From Bacteroidales bacterium (lineage in GTDB: Bacteria; Bacteroidota; Bacteroidia; Bacteroidales; P3): 64,000 nt of DNA. Every line of letters begins with the position of its first letter. Positions within the stretch are counted from its first letter, which is position 1. Positions 1 to 9,534 of the stretch are shown piece after piece. The DNA lies in the NCBI GenBank assembly GCA_017443265.1, contig JAFSOU010000122.1, positions 27,863 through 91,862 of the forward strand, given 5' to 3'. Position numbers and translations under genes: made by a program. Below the pieces are notes generated by a model that saw only the letters and a program-made list of their open reading frames with translations, was not told the origin of the DNA and made no database searches.

Positions 1-1
1 C

Positions 2-571
2 AGCCTCTCGGTTAAAGCCGACAACGTTACCACCGGCCAACGTACAGTAGATGCCCAAGGCGGACGTTTCTTCCAACGTACCAAAACACTGGGTAATGTA
101 AGCATTTATGTTGTTGATGAATCCAATATCAGCAGGTTCAAAAATGGCGATATGTCGGCCAATGCTGAATATTATTTCGGAAAACTGTCCGAGGGTCAGT
201 TCGACGTGCCTCTGCACAGCACAGGAAAGACATACGTGGTGCTTACCAACAACAACAACTTCACCAACTACGTGGAACTTAACTACGGCTACGAGCTGAA
301 AGAAGGCGCTCAGTTCGATTTCCTCGGTGTGCAAACCGCCGAAGCAGCCGAATTCACTGTATATCCCAACCCCGCCCAGGATAAAGTTACTGTAAGCGTA
401 AGCGGTAATGTTCGCGACAATGCCCAGGTGGAAATCATCGACATGTCGGGCAGAACAGTGGCCAGACAGAATATCTCCGACGGTACTGCTGAGATTAATA
501 TAAGCGACTTGCAGAAAGGAGTTTACATAGTGAAATATGCCGGCAACGTTAAGAAAATTGTCAAGAAATAA
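2..571 (+). CDS. C-terminal part of a T9SS cargo protein
   Basis: The reading frame is open from the left edge, so the N-terminus lies outside the window. The visible 189 residues end in a type A type IX secretion sorting domain of about 80 residues: YPNPAQDKVTVSVSG, then a segment around VEIIDMSGRTV, a GVYIVKY strand and a basic end, KKIVKK. In this family the domain directs export across the outer membrane and is normally cleaved as the protein is attached to the surface. The part before it is beta-rich and Asn-rich and I cannot assign it. A strong terminator follows the stop codon. Confidence 0.85.
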   Translation, partial: SLSVKADNVTTGQRTVDAQGGRFFQRTKTLGNVSIYVVDESNISRFKNGDMSANAEYYFGKLSEGQFDVPLHSTGKTYVVLTNNNNFTNYVELNYGYELKEGAQFDFLGVQTAEAAEFTVYPNPAQDKVTVSVSGNVRDNAQVEIIDMSGRTVARQNISDGTAEINISDLQKGVYIVKYAGNVKKIVKK

Positions 572-594
572 TATTTGAATTGTTTTATTAATAT

Positions 595-630
595 AACGGA
601 GTATGCAAATAAGCTACTCCGTTTTTTTTT
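595..630 (+). terminator. Rho-independent terminator after the T9SS cargo gene
   Basis: Perfect 9-bp arms (595-603 and 615-623) around an 11-nt loop are followed directly by a long T run. It separates the first gene from the sugar cluster. Confidence 0.85.
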
Positions 631-697
631 ACCATACCGTCACATAATATTTCTTGTATTATGTCGTTTATAATAAACTTTTTTTTGACGAAATAAT

Positions 698-1807
698 ATG
701 AAAGAATACGATTATATAATAGTAGGTGCCGGACTTTACGGAAGCATCTTTGCCCACGAGGCCACCAAATGCGGAAAGAAATGCCTTGTGCTCGAACGCC
801 GCAGCCATATCGGAGGCAACTGCTATACCAAAACGGTGAACGACATCAACGTGCATTACTACGGCGCCCATATTTTCCACACATCCGACGAGCAGGTATG
901 GCAATACATGAACCGTATCTGCACGTTCAACCACTATGTGAATTCGCCCATAGCCAACTACAAAGGCGAGTTGTACAACATGCCGTTCAACATGAACACT
1001 TTCTGCAAGCTGTGGCCCGACGTGCACACCCCTGCCGAAGCCAAAGCCCGCATTGCCGAACAGCAAGCCGAATACGCCAACATAGCCGAGCCGAAGAACC
1101 TTCTGGAACAGGGCATGAAACTGGCCGGACGCGACATCTTCACCAAGCTGGTGAAAGGCTACTCCGAAAAACAGTGGGGGCTGCCCGCCGAGGAAATCCC
1201 CGCCTTTGTGCTGCGTCGTCTGCCCTTCCGTTTCACTTTCGACAACAACTATTTCAACGACCCTCATCAGGGCATACCCATAGGCGGCTACACACCCATT
1301 TTCGAGAAACTCCTCGACGGCATCGAGGTGCGGCTCGACACCGATTTCCTTGCCGAAAAGGAGCGTTTCCTGGCCATTGCCGACCGCGTGGTATATACCG
1401 GACCCATCGACGCCTATTTCGATTTCCGGCTGGGACATCTCGACTTCCGCTCGCTGCGTTTCGACCACCAGCTGAAAGAGGGCGTGGAAAATTTCCAAGG
1501 CAACGCCGTGTTCAACTACACCGACCGCGAAACACCGTACACACGCATCATTGAACATAAGCACTTCGAGTTCGGCCATCAGCCCGACACCGTGATTAGC
1601 TACGAGTATTCGCAGGACTGGCACCCCGGAGTGGAGCCCTATTACCCCATCAACAACGAACGCAACGACGCCCTCGCAGAACAGTACCGCCAACTGGCCA
1701 AAAACGAACAGAAAGTGAGCTTCGGCGGACGCTTGGGCGAATACAAATACTACGACATGGACAAGATTGTGGCACAGGTGCTGCAACATCCGTGGCTTAA
1801 CGAATAA
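698..1807 (+). CDS. glf: UDP-galactopyranose mutase
   Basis: This 369-residue protein matches bacterial UDP-galactopyranose mutase in length and sequence. The enzyme is a cytoplasmic flavoprotein that interconverts UDP-galactopyranose and UDP-galactofuranose, the donor for Galf residues in O-antigen or capsule. Visible signs are an N-terminal FAD-binding loop (VGAGLYGSIFA), the acidic end of the second strand (LVLERRSHIGGNCYT), the YGAHIFHT segment typical of Glf, NMPFNMNTF, and a C-terminal YKYYDMDKIV. The start is the ATG right after an AT-rich leader. A GT2 glycosyltransferase begins 15 bp downstream, so the two are probably co-transcribed. Confidence 0.93.
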   Translation: MKEYDYIIVGAGLYGSIFAHEATKCGKKCLVLERRSHIGGNCYTKTVNDINVHYYGAHIFHTSDEQVWQYMNRICTFNHYVNSPIANYKGELYNMPFNMNTFCKLWPDVHTPAEAKARIAEQQAEYANIAEPKNLLEQGMKLAGRDIFTKLVKGYSEKQWGLPAEEIPAFVLRRLPFRFTFDNNYFNDPHQGIPIGGYTPIFEKLLDGIEVRLDTDFLAEKERFLAIADRVVYTGPIDAYFDFRLGHLDFRSLRFDHQLKEGVENFQGNAVFNYTDRETPYTRIIEHKHFEFGHQPDTVISYEYSQDWHPGVEPYYPINNERNDALAEQYRQLAKNEQKVSFGGRLGEYKYYDMDKIVAQVLQHPWLNE

Positions 1808-1822
1808 AAAAACAGGAGAAAA

Positions 1823-2836
1823 ATGGTAAAAGTTTCTGTGATACTGCCTGTTTATGGTGTGTCAGAATATATCGAAAAATGCACCAATTCGCTGCTGGCA
1901 CAGACTTTGGACGAAATGGAGTTTATCTTTGTCGACGACCACGGTCCCGACGACAGCATCGACATTGCCAAACGCACCATAGCCGGACATCCGCGCGAAG
2001 GCCAGTTTCGGTTCCTGAAACCAGAGCACAACCTCGGTGCAGGCATGGCACGCAATTTCGCTATTCCGCAGGCCAACGGAGAATACGTGGCATTTGTTGA
2101 CAGCGACGACTGGGTGCTGCCCGAAATGTTCGAAGAACTATATAACGCCGCCAAGCAAAACGGCCACTGCGATTTGTGCTGCTGCCAGATGCAAAAAGAA
2201 TATCCCGACGGAAGCGTAGGTGAGATTTTGGAAAACCCGCACGTGGACAACGGAGCCATAAACCACGAAAGACGCTCGTTCCTGCTTACGCATTATGTGT
2301 CGTTGTTCGCTTCGTTCATCTACAAAAGGGAGTTCCTTTTGAACAACGGTATCCTTTTTGCCGATGACCGCTCCGCCGACGACAGCTATTTCGTCACCTG
2401 CGCGTGGATGAAAGCGGAGTCCATCGCCTATGTGGACAAACCTTTCTACAGATATCTGATAAGGCCCGGCTCGGTAACCACGACAAAGGACAGCTCGAAG
2501 TACCAGAAACGTCTGTCCACTTTCCGCAAACTGATGCAATATATCAAAGAAAACCGTCTTTACGAAGAATTCAAGTACGAGGTGGATTTCATCTACCTGA
2601 AAAAAGGGTATTTGGCATCGGTTTTCAACTATGTGTCCAACTCGTTGGAACCCAAAAATGCCACACTCCGCGAGATTTACGACGAGTTGCTGAGTCAGGT
2701 TCCGGATTATAACAAAAACCCATTCTACAAGAAAAAAACATCCTTGCGGGTATTGATTTGGATGCTGCGACATACGCCGTGTGCGGCAAAAAAAGTTATT
2801 GCGGTTTATGCACGCAAAAAAAATATTGTTGTTTGA
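1823..2836 (+). CDS. GT2 family glycosyltransferase
   Basis: A 337-residue family 2 glycosyltransferase with the GT-A fold. The N-terminus reads KVSVILPVYGVSEYIEKC, followed by FVDDHGPDDS (nucleotide-sugar binding) and the DXD-type metal site FVDSDDWVLP near residue 93. These inverting enzymes transfer a sugar from a nucleotide donor on the cytoplasmic face of the inner membrane during polysaccharide assembly. It lies between two mutase-like flavoproteins, so galactofuranose is a plausible donor, but that is inferred from context. The C-terminal 100 residues are basic and could touch the membrane. Confidence 0.88.
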   Translation: MVKVSVILPVYGVSEYIEKCTNSLLAQTLDEMEFIFVDDHGPDDSIDIAKRTIAGHPREGQFRFLKPEHNLGAGMARNFAIPQANGEYVAFVDSDDWVLPEMFEELYNAAKQNGHCDLCCCQMQKEYPDGSVGEILENPHVDNGAINHERRSFLLTHYVSLFASFIYKREFLLNNGILFADDRSADDSYFVTCAWMKAESIAYVDKPFYRYLIRPGSVTTTKDSSKYQKRLSTFRKLMQYIKENRLYEEFKYEVDFIYLKKGYLASVFNYVSNSLEPKNATLREIYDELLSQVPDYNKNPFYKKKTSLRVLIWMLRHTPCAAKKVIAVYARKKNIVV

Positions 2837-2860
2837 TTTGTAATGTAAATATATAAAAAT

Positions 2861-4108
2861 ATGGATTTGATTATTGGAGCGGGAATTTCCGGTTTGAGCT
2901 ATGCGGCCACAACCCCCAACGATTATATTATTGTTGAAAAGGACAATGAAATAGGAGGTTACTGCAAAACCATCTATTCCGGCGATTATGTTTGGGATTA
3001 CTCAGGGCATTTCTTTCATTTCCAACGACCTGAAATCAAGGATTATGTGATGAGCAAGTTGGATGACAATGATATTCTGAAAGTCCGTAAGTACACACAG
3101 ATATACTACAAAGGCATTTATGTGGATTATCCTTTCCAGATGAACATCCACCAACTGAACAAGGACGAGTTCATCGATTGCATTTACGACCTTTTCACCA
3201 TCGACGACAGTGTGGAGGTTACATCTTTCAAGAAGATGCTCTTTGCGAAATTCGGCAAATCCATTGCCGATAAATTCCTGATACCCTACAACGAGAAACT
3301 CTATGCCACCGATCTGGACAAACTCGATGTCGATGCGATGGGCCGTTTTTTCCCATACGCCGACAAGGAACAGATTGTGAAAAATTTCAAAAATTCGACA
3401 AACCAGTCGTATAACTCGTTTTTCCTATATCCGCGAAAAGGTGTTATCAAAATAGTGGAGTCCGTGGCATCACACGTCGATAAATCAAAAATCCTTCTTG
3501 GAGAGAAACTGGTTTCGGTGGATTTGAAAAACAAAAAGGCCGTTACCGACAAAAGAACTATCGAATATGACAACTTGATTTCGACAATACCGTTCCCTGT
3601 TTTGATGGACAAATGCGGAGTGGATTACGACAGGGAAGTGTATTCGTGGAACAAAGTGCTGGTGTTCAACCTCGGTTTCGACAAGAAAGGGCCCGAAAAA
3701 CAGAACAACTGGATTTATTTCCCCGACAGGGAGCTCGTTTTTTACAGGGTCGGATTCTATGACAATATCATAGGGCAGGACAAGACTTCGCTTTATGTGG
3801 AGATAGGTTTCGACCACGAAGCCAGCGACATAGACATCGACCAATTGCTTGACCGCACACTGTCCGACTTGCGTAAGGTGGGCATAATAACCGACCAGAA
3901 GCTGGTTGCCTCGCATCATATAATGATGGACCCCGCGTACGTGCATATCACGCAACGTTCGGAAGAGGACAAGGCAAGGAAAAAAGACTTGTTCAAACAA
4001 TCGGATGTCTATTCCATAGGTCGTTACGGCTCTTGGACATACTGCTCTTTGGAGGACAATATCCACGAGGCTTTCTCATTGGCAAAAGCTATTGCTGAGA
4101 AACAGTAA
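2861..4108 (+). CDS. FAD-dependent oxidoreductase resembling eukaryote-type UDP-galactopyranose mutase
   Basis: A 415-residue flavoprotein with GAGISGLSYA at the N-terminus and IVEKDNEIGGYCKT as the FAD ribose site. The order of later segments (DYSGHFFHF, VDYPFQMNIHQL, FLIPYNEKLYA, NLISTIPFPVL, WIYFPDRELVFYRV and GRYGSWTYCSLEDN) follows what I recall of fungal and protozoan UDP-galactopyranose mutases (GRFGSWRYEVGNQDHS near the end) better than bacterial Glf. Generic annotation would call it a protoporphyrinogen-oxidase-like or amine-oxidase-like protein. It begins 24 bp after the glycosyltransferase and so probably belongs to the same surface-glycan operon. Its exact substrate is unknown. 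Confidence 0.7.
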   Translation: MDLIIGAGISGLSYAATTPNDYIIVEKDNEIGGYCKTIYSGDYVWDYSGHFFHFQRPEIKDYVMSKLDDNDILKVRKYTQIYYKGIYVDYPFQMNIHQLNKDEFIDCIYDLFTIDDSVEVTSFKKMLFAKFGKSIADKFLIPYNEKLYATDLDKLDVDAMGRFFPYADKEQIVKNFKNSTNQSYNSFFLYPRKGVIKIVESVASHVDKSKILLGEKLVSVDLKNKKAVTDKRTIEYDNLISTIPFPVLMDKCGVDYDREVYSWNKVLVFNLGFDKKGPEKQNNWIYFPDRELVFYRVGFYDNIIGQDKTSLYVEIGFDHEASDIDIDQLLDRTLSDLRKVGIITDQKLVASHHIMMDPAYVHITQRSEEDKARKKDLFKQSDVYSIGRYGSWTYCSLEDNIHEAFSLAKAIAEKQ

Positions 4109-4140
4109 TCCAGCTTCGGTTTTTGGATGCAAAAAAAACA

Positions 4141-4170
4141 TAAAAGGCGACTCAACAGAGTCGCCTTTTA
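4141..4170. terminator. Bidirectional terminator between sugar cluster and leuS
   Basis: A perfect 12-bp inverted repeat (4141-4152 and 4159-4170) with a 6-nt loop. It has an A-rich left flank and ends in TTTTA, so it could stop transcription from both convergent genes. Confidence 0.85.
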
Positions 4171-4186
4171 TGTTGTGTAACGTGCT

Positions 4187-7100
4187 TTAGAATACCACGT
4201 TGATGATTTTCTTCGGCACGAAGATTATTTTCTTTGGCTGTTTGCCGGCGAGCCATTTCTGGGCGTCGGCATTTTCGGCTATCAGTTTCTCCACATCGGC
4301 AGCCGTGGTGGTAAGCGGCAGGTCGAGGGTGAAACGCATCTTGCCGTTGAACGACACTGGGTATTTGCAGGTGTCCTCCACCAGATAGCTCTCGTCGCAG
4401 AGCGGGAAAGCGGCGACGGTTACGCTGGTGGTGTTGCCCAGCAGGTGCCACAGTTCCTCGGCGATGTGCGGTGCAAAGGGGGCTATCAAAACTGTCAGAG
4501 GTTCAAGTACTTGACGTTTGTTGCATTTAAGCGTGGAGAGCTCGTTGGCGCAAATCATAAAGGTGCTTACCGAGGTGTTGAACGAAAAACGCTCGATGTC
4601 GTCGGTAACTTTCTTGATAGTCTGGTGCAGTACTTTCAGCTCCTCTTTGGTGGGGGCTTCGTCGCTTACGCAGAATTCGTTTTTGTCGGTGTGGAACAGT
4701 TTCCACAGTTTGCGCATAAAACGGAACACGCCTTCGATGCCGTTGGTGTCCCAAGGTTTAGCTTGCTCAATGGGGCCGAGGAACATCTCGTACAGCCGCA
4801 GAGTGTCGGCGCCGTAGCGTTCCACAAGGTCGTCGGGGTTCTGCACGTTGAACATCGACTTGGACATCTTTTCTATCTCCCAGCCGCAGATGTACTTGCC
4901 GTCCTCGAGCTGGAACTGGGCGTCGGCAAATTCGGGACGCCAGGCACGGAACTTCTCTATGTCGAGGATGTCGTTGTTTACTATGTTGATATCCACATGG
5001 ATAGGCACAGTGAACACCTCGCGTCCGGGAATGTTTTTTGAGATGAAGAGAGGGTAGGGGGCAAAAGTGTCTTCCTCCTGTTCCATTGCGGGGGTGTATT
5101 CGCCGTTGATGCAGTCTTTTATGCGTTGCTCGATATTTTCGGTGCCGTTCATCACATCGTTGATGGATATAAGCAGTATTTTGAATCCCTTTACGGTGGC
5201 GTATTCCTGATAAACTTCGGCCAGTTTTTCGAGCGACTCTTTGCGTTTTATCTCGAGGATAATTTTCTTGTGGTCGCTGTAGAAGTCGAAACGACGTTTG
5301 CCGTCCTTGTAGTCGCGTTTGAAATCGGCACCCAGACGACCGTCTTTTATCAGCTGCCAAATATAATACTCGGCCATTTTCTCGAAATTGGCGCGGTACA
5401 CGAAGTTGGAGCGTCCCTGTATCATGCCTTGGTTGATGAGTTTTTGGAAAGGCTCTTCCTTTACGCTCATGCCCATGTCGAACAGGAATTTGTTCCAGAA
5501 ACGGCTGTAGATAAGATGTCCGCTGGCGTGCTCGGCTCCGCCCACGTAGAGGTCCACATTCTGCCAGTAGTTAACGGCTTGTTGGCTGAAATACTCGTTG
5601 TTGTTGCGGGGGTCCATATAGCGGAGGTAGTATCCGCTGGAGCCTGCAAAACCGGGCATGGTGCTGAGTTCGAGCGGGAAAACTGTTGCGTTGTCTATCA
5701 ATGAGTTGTCCACCACCTGCTGTTTTTCGGTGTCCCAAGCCCATTGGGTGGCGTGTCCCAGTGGCGGCTCGCCTGTTTCGGTGGGCAGGAATTTGTCGAT
5801 GTTGGGCAGCTGCAACGGCAGTTTGTCGGCGGGCAGGGGGTAGGGCATTCCGTCCTTGTAGTAAACGGGGAAAGGCTCGCCCCAGTAGCGCTGGCGGCTG
5901 AAAATGGCGTCGCGCAGACGGTAGTTCACCGTGCGGGTGCCTATGCCTTTTTCGTCGAGCCAGTCGATGACGGCTTTCATGGCGTCCTTCACTTTCATTC
6001 CGGTAACGAAACCGCTGTTCACCGAATAGCCGGTCTTGGCATCCATGCTCTCCGTCCATGTGGCGGGGTCGCTGGTAACGTCCTTTTCGAGGCTTACCAC
6101 CTGACGGATGGGCAGGTCGAAATGGCGTGCGAAGGCGAAGTCGCGGCTGTCGTGGGCGGGCACTGCCATGATGGCTCCTGTGCCGTAGCCTGCCAGCACG
6201 TAGTCCGAAACCCAGATGGGGATGCGCTCCTCGGTGAGCGGGTTGACGGCGTAGGCGCCGGTGAACACGCCGCTCACTTTCTTCACCTCGGCCTGACGCT
6301 CGCGTTCGCTGCGGTTCTTGGCCCAGTTGAGGTATTCCTCCACCTCTTTGCGCTGCTCGGGTGTGGTGATGTCCATAATCATCTCGTGCTCAGGACACAG
6401 CACCATAAACGTGACGCCGAAGATGGTGTCGGGACGGGTGGTGAATATCTCGAAACTTTTGTCGCTGTTTTCTACGTTGAAGAACACCGAAGCGCCTTCG
6501 CTGCGTCCTATCCAGTTGCGCTGAATTTCTTTTAGGCTGTCGGTCCAATCGACAAGTTCCAGGCCGTCGAGCAGACGCTGGGCGTAGGCAGTGATACGCA
6601 ACGACCACTGGCGCATCAGTTTGCGTTCCACGGGGTAGCCGCCGCGCACGGAGAGTCCGCCCACCACCTCGTCGTTGGCAAGCACGGTGCCGAGTTTCGG
6701 ACACCAGTTTACGGGAATGTCGGCCAAGTAGGCAAGACGGTAGTTCATCAGCGTTTGCTGACGTTCCTTTTCCGTAAAGGCGTTCCACTGCTCGGCGGTG
6801 ATGTGCATGGGTTCACTGCAGGCGGCGTCGAGGCCGTCGGTGCCGTGTTGCGACAGATGTTTCTCCAATTCGCTGATAGGCAGGGCTTTGTTGGCTTTGT
6901 TGCAATAATAATGGTTGAACAGCTGGATGAAAGTCCACTGAGTCCATTTGTAATATTCCGGATTACAGGTGCGTACCTCGCGGCTCCAGTCGAAGGAGAA
7001 ACCTATTTTGTCGAGCTGTTCGCGGTAGCGTGCGATGTTCTTTTCGGTGGTGACGGCAGGGTGCTGGCCGGTTTGTATGGCGTACTGCTCGGCGGGCAGG

Positions 7101-7345
7101 CCGTAGGCGTCGTAGCCCATGGGGTGAAGCACGTTGAACCCTTTCAGACGTTTGTAGCGGGCAAAGATGTCGCTGGCTATGTATCCCAGAGGGTGTCCCA
7201 CATGCAGTCCCGCTCCCGAGGGGTAGGGGAACATGTCGAGGACGTAGTATTTTGGTTTGTCGGAGATGTTGTCGGTGCGGTAGGTCTCATTTTCGCGCCA
7301 GTAGTTCTGCCATTTGCGTTCGATGTCGTTGAAATTGTAATCCAT
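4187..7345 (-). CDS. leuS: Leucyl-tRNA synthetase with an extra nuclease-like insertion
   Basis: Class I aminoacyl-tRNA synthetase that charges tRNA-Leu in the cytoplasm. The HIGH signature is H48-V-G-H51. The editing domain in the first half carries [19 protein letters not shown]. The KMSKS loop is K826-M-S-K-S830, followed by an anticodon-binding domain. At 1052 residues it is about 100 longer than I would expect for this phylum. The extra length lies at residues 652-767, just ahead of KMSKS in the leucine-specific region. It reads like a small PD-(D/E)XK fold: RRFDFY with D687, then IILEIKRKE with E698 and K700. The flanking sequence ([14 protein letters not shown] before; [16 protein letters not shown] after) is normal, so this is an in-frame insertion. 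The essential motifs look intact and the enzyme is probably active. Confidence 0.95.
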   Translation of the reverse strand: MDYNFNDIERKWQNYWRENETYRTDNISDKPKYYVLDMFPYPSGAGLHVGHPLGYIASDIFARYKRLKGFNVLHPMGYDAYGLPAEQYAIQTGQHPAVTTEKNIARYREQLDKIGFSFDWSREVRTCNPEYYKWTQWTFIQLFNHYYCNKANKALPISELEKHLSQHGTDGLDAACSEPMHITAEQWNAFTEKERQQTLMNYRLAYLADIPVNWCPKLGTVLANDEVVGGLSVRGGYPVERKLMRQWSLRITAYAQRLLDGLELVDWTDSLKEIQRNWIGRSEGASVFFNVENSDKSFEIFTTRPDTIFGVTFMVLCPEHEMIMDITTPEQRKEVEEYLNWAKNRSERERQAEVKKVSGVFTGAYAVNPLTEERIPIWVSDYVLAGYGTGAIMAVPAHDSRDFAFARHFDLPIRQVVSLEKDVTSDPATWTESMDAKTGYSVNSGFVTGMKVKDAMKAVIDWLDEKGIGTRTVNYRLRDAIFSRQRYWGEPFPVYYKDGMPYPLPADKLPLQLPNIDKFLPTETGEPPLGHATQWAWDTEKQQVVDNSLIDNATVFPLELSTMPGFAGSSGYYLRYMDPRNNNEYFSQQAVNYWQNVDLYVGGAEHASGHLIYSRFWNKFLFDMGMSVKEEPFQKLINQGMIQGRSNFVYRANFEKMAEYYIWQLIKDGRLGADFKRDYKDGKRRFDFYSDHKKIILEIKRKESLEKLAEVYQEYATVKGFKILLISINDVMNGTENIEQRIKDCINGEYTPAMEQEEDTFAPYPLFISKNIPGREVFTVPIHVDINIVNNDILDIEKFRAWRPEFADAQFQLEDGKYICGWEIEKMSKSMFNVQNPDDLVERYGADTLRLYEMFLGPIEQAKPWDTNGIEGVFRFMRKLWKLFHTDKNEFCVSDEAPTKEELKVLHQTIKKVTDDIERFSFNTSVSTFMICANELSTLKCNKRQVLEPLTVLIAPFAPHIAEELWHLLGNTTSVTVAAFPLCDESYLVEDTCKYPVSFNGKMRFTLDLPLTTTAADVEKLIAENADAQKWLAGKQPKKIIFVPKKIINVVF

Positions 7346-7363
7346 TGTGTTTTATGTCATTAA

Positions 7364-7402
7364 AAAACACAAGCGAGGATTTCTTTGCCAAATCCTCACT
7401 TG
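7364..7402 (-). terminator. Terminator after the repeat protein, ahead of leuS
   Basis: Arms at 7370-7382 and 7390-7402 pair with one mismatch, and on the minus strand they are followed by a T run. It ends the 7423-8292 gene just before leuS begins. Confidence 0.7.
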
Positions 7403-7422
7403 CTGTTATAGTTCGTTTAATC

Positions 7423-8292
7423 TTATCTGAAAGCTATTTCGCGTTCTATTATCTGGTATTTCTCGCCGTTGCGGAAAATGGTCTGGCGCAGCCAGTTGCC
7501 GTCGTCGTCGTACTCGTAAACGTAGGTATGTTTCCAGTTCACGTGTTCGTCGTAGTTGAAGGAGTGTATTTCCGTTACGTTGTTGTGTTCGTCGTAGTAG
7601 TAGGTGGTTAGTTTTATGAGGTTTTCGTCGTCGTCGTAGAAACGCCATTCGATGCGGTTGCCGTTGCCGTCGTATTTGTAGTAGTAGGTCTGTTTGAGGT
7701 CGCCGTTGGCGTCGTAGAATTCAATTTGCGAGCAGTTGCCGCTGCCGTCGTATTTGTAGAGGCGTTTTTCGGACACGGAGCCGTTGTCAGCGTAGTACAG
7801 CTCTTCCACAAGGTTGTTGCCTTCGTATTTGTAGGTCTCGCGTTTGCTCATCTTGCCGGCAAAGAAAATGGTGCGTTCGGTGCGGTTGCCTTTGCGGTCG
7901 TTGAGGTAGGCGGTACGGGCCTGCAGTTTGTCGGCGCGGTCGTATTCGTTCCAGCCCAGCGAGTAGCTGTTGCCGTCGAAATAGTATGAATACCAAGTAT
8001 ATACGTTGTTGCGGATATACACACGGTCGTCGAGGTTGCCGCGCTTGTCGAAATTGATGGAGTCGGTGCTGTAGAGCTTTTTGGCATCGCCCTCCATATA
8101 GTAGGTGCGTTCCATTATGTAAACGATGTCGCCGTGCAAGTTCATGCGTGTGAGCGAGTTGCGGAACTGTTTGCCAAATTCCACGTTGCCCACGCCTATT
8201 ATCTCGCACATGGTGCCTCCGCGCCATCCGGCGAAAGCTGTAGCTGTCAGTAGGGTGGACAGCAGTATCGTTGTGAGAAATGCTTTTTTCAT
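7423..8292 (-). CDS. Exported YD/MORN-like repeat protein
   Basis: A 289-residue protein. I chose the ATG that puts MKKAFLTTILLSTLLTATAFA, a clear signal peptide, at the N-terminus; a longer frame starts 57 bp upstream. From about residue 110 to the end it is made of near-tandem units of 20-25 residues with cores such as YKYDGSGNCSQIEFYD and YKYDGNGNRIEWRFYD. This resembles the YD or MORN-like repeats of RHS and YwqK-type proteins, which build extended beta structures. It is probably periplasmic or on the surface. No enzymatic motif is seen. A TAnnTTTG promoter element lies about 90 bp upstream. Confidence 0.7.
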   Translation of the reverse strand: MKKAFLTTILLSTLLTATAFAGWRGGTMCEIIGVGNVEFGKQFRNSLTRMNLHGDIVYIMERTYYMEGDAKKLYSTDSINFDKRGNLDDRVYIRNNVYTWYSYYFDGNSYSLGWNEYDRADKLQARTAYLNDRKGNRTERTIFFAGKMSKRETYKYEGNNLVEELYYADNGSVSEKRLYKYDGSGNCSQIEFYDANGDLKQTYYYKYDGNGNRIEWRFYDDDENLIKLTTYYYDEHNNVTEIHSFNYDEHVNWKHTYVYEYDDDGNWLRQTIFRNGEKYQIIEREIAFR

Positions 8293-8384
8293 ATCAATGA
8301 AATTTATTGTATGTAACGATTTTTCAATATTTATTATTGTTTTGGCCAAGTTTCGACCGTTTTTTTATACGACGAAACGACCTG

Positions 8385-8392
8385 CAAAGATA
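8385..8392 (-). promoter_or_regulatory. Promoter -7 element of the YD-repeat protein
   Basis: On the minus strand this reads TATCTTTG followed by CA, the Bacteroidota -7 consensus TAnnTTTG. No clear -33 TTTG was found. Confidence 0.6.
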
Positions 8393-8489
8393 CGAAAAAA
8401 AATCGGATTTTGAAAATATATTTTTTTGGACGTGCTTTTGTGGCGTTATTGGAGGGGGAAGGAGATTGCAAATTAGAGTTATGGGAATC

Positions 8490-9530
8490 CTAATTATCCA
8501 ACTGTATTTTAATTTTTTTCTCTTTAGGGTCAGGCCTGTCATTCATCCACTCTGTTCCCTGCCACTTTATCACAATAGTATCATCAGAAAAATAAACGCT
8601 ATCAATGCATTCGCCTTTAAAAGCTGCTGGACATATATTTTCCTCTTTAATATCCAAATATTGACCTGTGACATAATTTTCTACTCTAATAAAAAGGTCT
8701 TCTTCTTCAGGTATATAAGCAACCATCTTTTTTTCTAAATTAAATGCTTCGGCAAACATGTAGATCTTTTCCACGCTATTTGGCACTAATGGCAAGATAA
8801 CATAATATTTACAGGAAGTTCCGCAACTTTGTCCTAAAATAATTGTCTTTTCATCATAGTCAACCAAAGGCGGTACCCCGCTTCCTAATATTTCAAACTT
8901 TTCTTTGGAAGTATTGTTTACATTTTCATTTCCCCACTCTAATGTATAAGTGCTATCGCCATAAAAATGATATTTTACAAAAGAATTGCCATGTGTGCTT
9001 AACAATTGCAAATGCTTTTTAGGTCTCCCCGATTTCCTTTGAATCTGATGATATTCAGTTAATTGATATTCTTGAGAAGAGGTTCTTTTAAAATTAAAAA
9101 TATGGTTGCCGTTGTACAAACAGATGTGTTCCGGCCTTTTTGGAACTGACAGATGTTGAATATGTTGTTTTTCCTGTGGTACAAATAGTGCTGACTCTAA
9201 GCCAAAATAATTTAAATTTCCATCATGATGTACATAAACTTCTTCAACAAGTGCTTTTTGCAAATATATGACATATAACGTGTCGCCAACATACCACATA
9301 CTATCCACAACACTCGTCATATCCGTTTTGGTTCGATGTTCTTTAGTTTTCGGTGCACGAAATTCGATTTTTCCCACATCTTTCTTTTTTATTTTAAAAT
9401 TTAGTGTAATGTATTCATTCTGACCGTGACAATAAAAAGAGAAAAAAGTAAGAATGAATAATAAGGTATAACATCCCCGTATCGTCGGATTTATACTCTT
9501 GTTTTGGTTTTTTAGCGCATTTAGTATCAT
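8490..9530 (-). CDS. Exported protein of unknown function
   Basis: A 346-residue protein. I chose the ATG at 9530, giving MILNALKNQNKS and then a hydrophobic stretch, CYTLLFILTFFSFYCHGQ, that looks like a signal sequence. A longer frame running to 9623 would overlap the RHS fragment and reads as nonsense. The mature part is mixed alpha/beta with no family I recognise. The gene is more AT-rich than its neighbours and starts 5 bp after the RHS remnant, so it may have arrived as cargo or an immunity partner of that element. That role is inferred from position only. Confidence 0.55.
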   Translation of the reverse strand: MILNALKNQNKSINPTIRGCYTLLFILTFFSFYCHGQNEYITLNFKIKKKDVGKIEFRAPKTKEHRTKTDMTSVVDSMWYVGDTLYVIYLQKALVEEVYVHHDGNLNYFGLESALFVPQEKQHIQHLSVPKRPEHICLYNGNHIFNFKRTSSQEYQLTEYHQIQRKSGRPKKHLQLLSTHGNSFVKYHFYGDSTYTLEWGNENVNNTSKEKFEILGSGVPPLVDYDEKTIILGQSCGTSCKYYVILPLVPNSVEKIYMFAEAFNLEKKMVAYIPEEEDLFIRVENYVTGQYLDIKEENICPAAFKGECIDSVYFSDDTIVIKWQGTEWMNDRPDPKEKKIKIQLDN

Positions 9531-9534
9531 AACG

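Noticed and set aside
668..1789. Long 373-codon open frame on the minus strand opposite glf
   Set aside because: It lies entirely within the well-supported glf gene on the other strand. Its composition is that of an antisense shadow and it has no start context.
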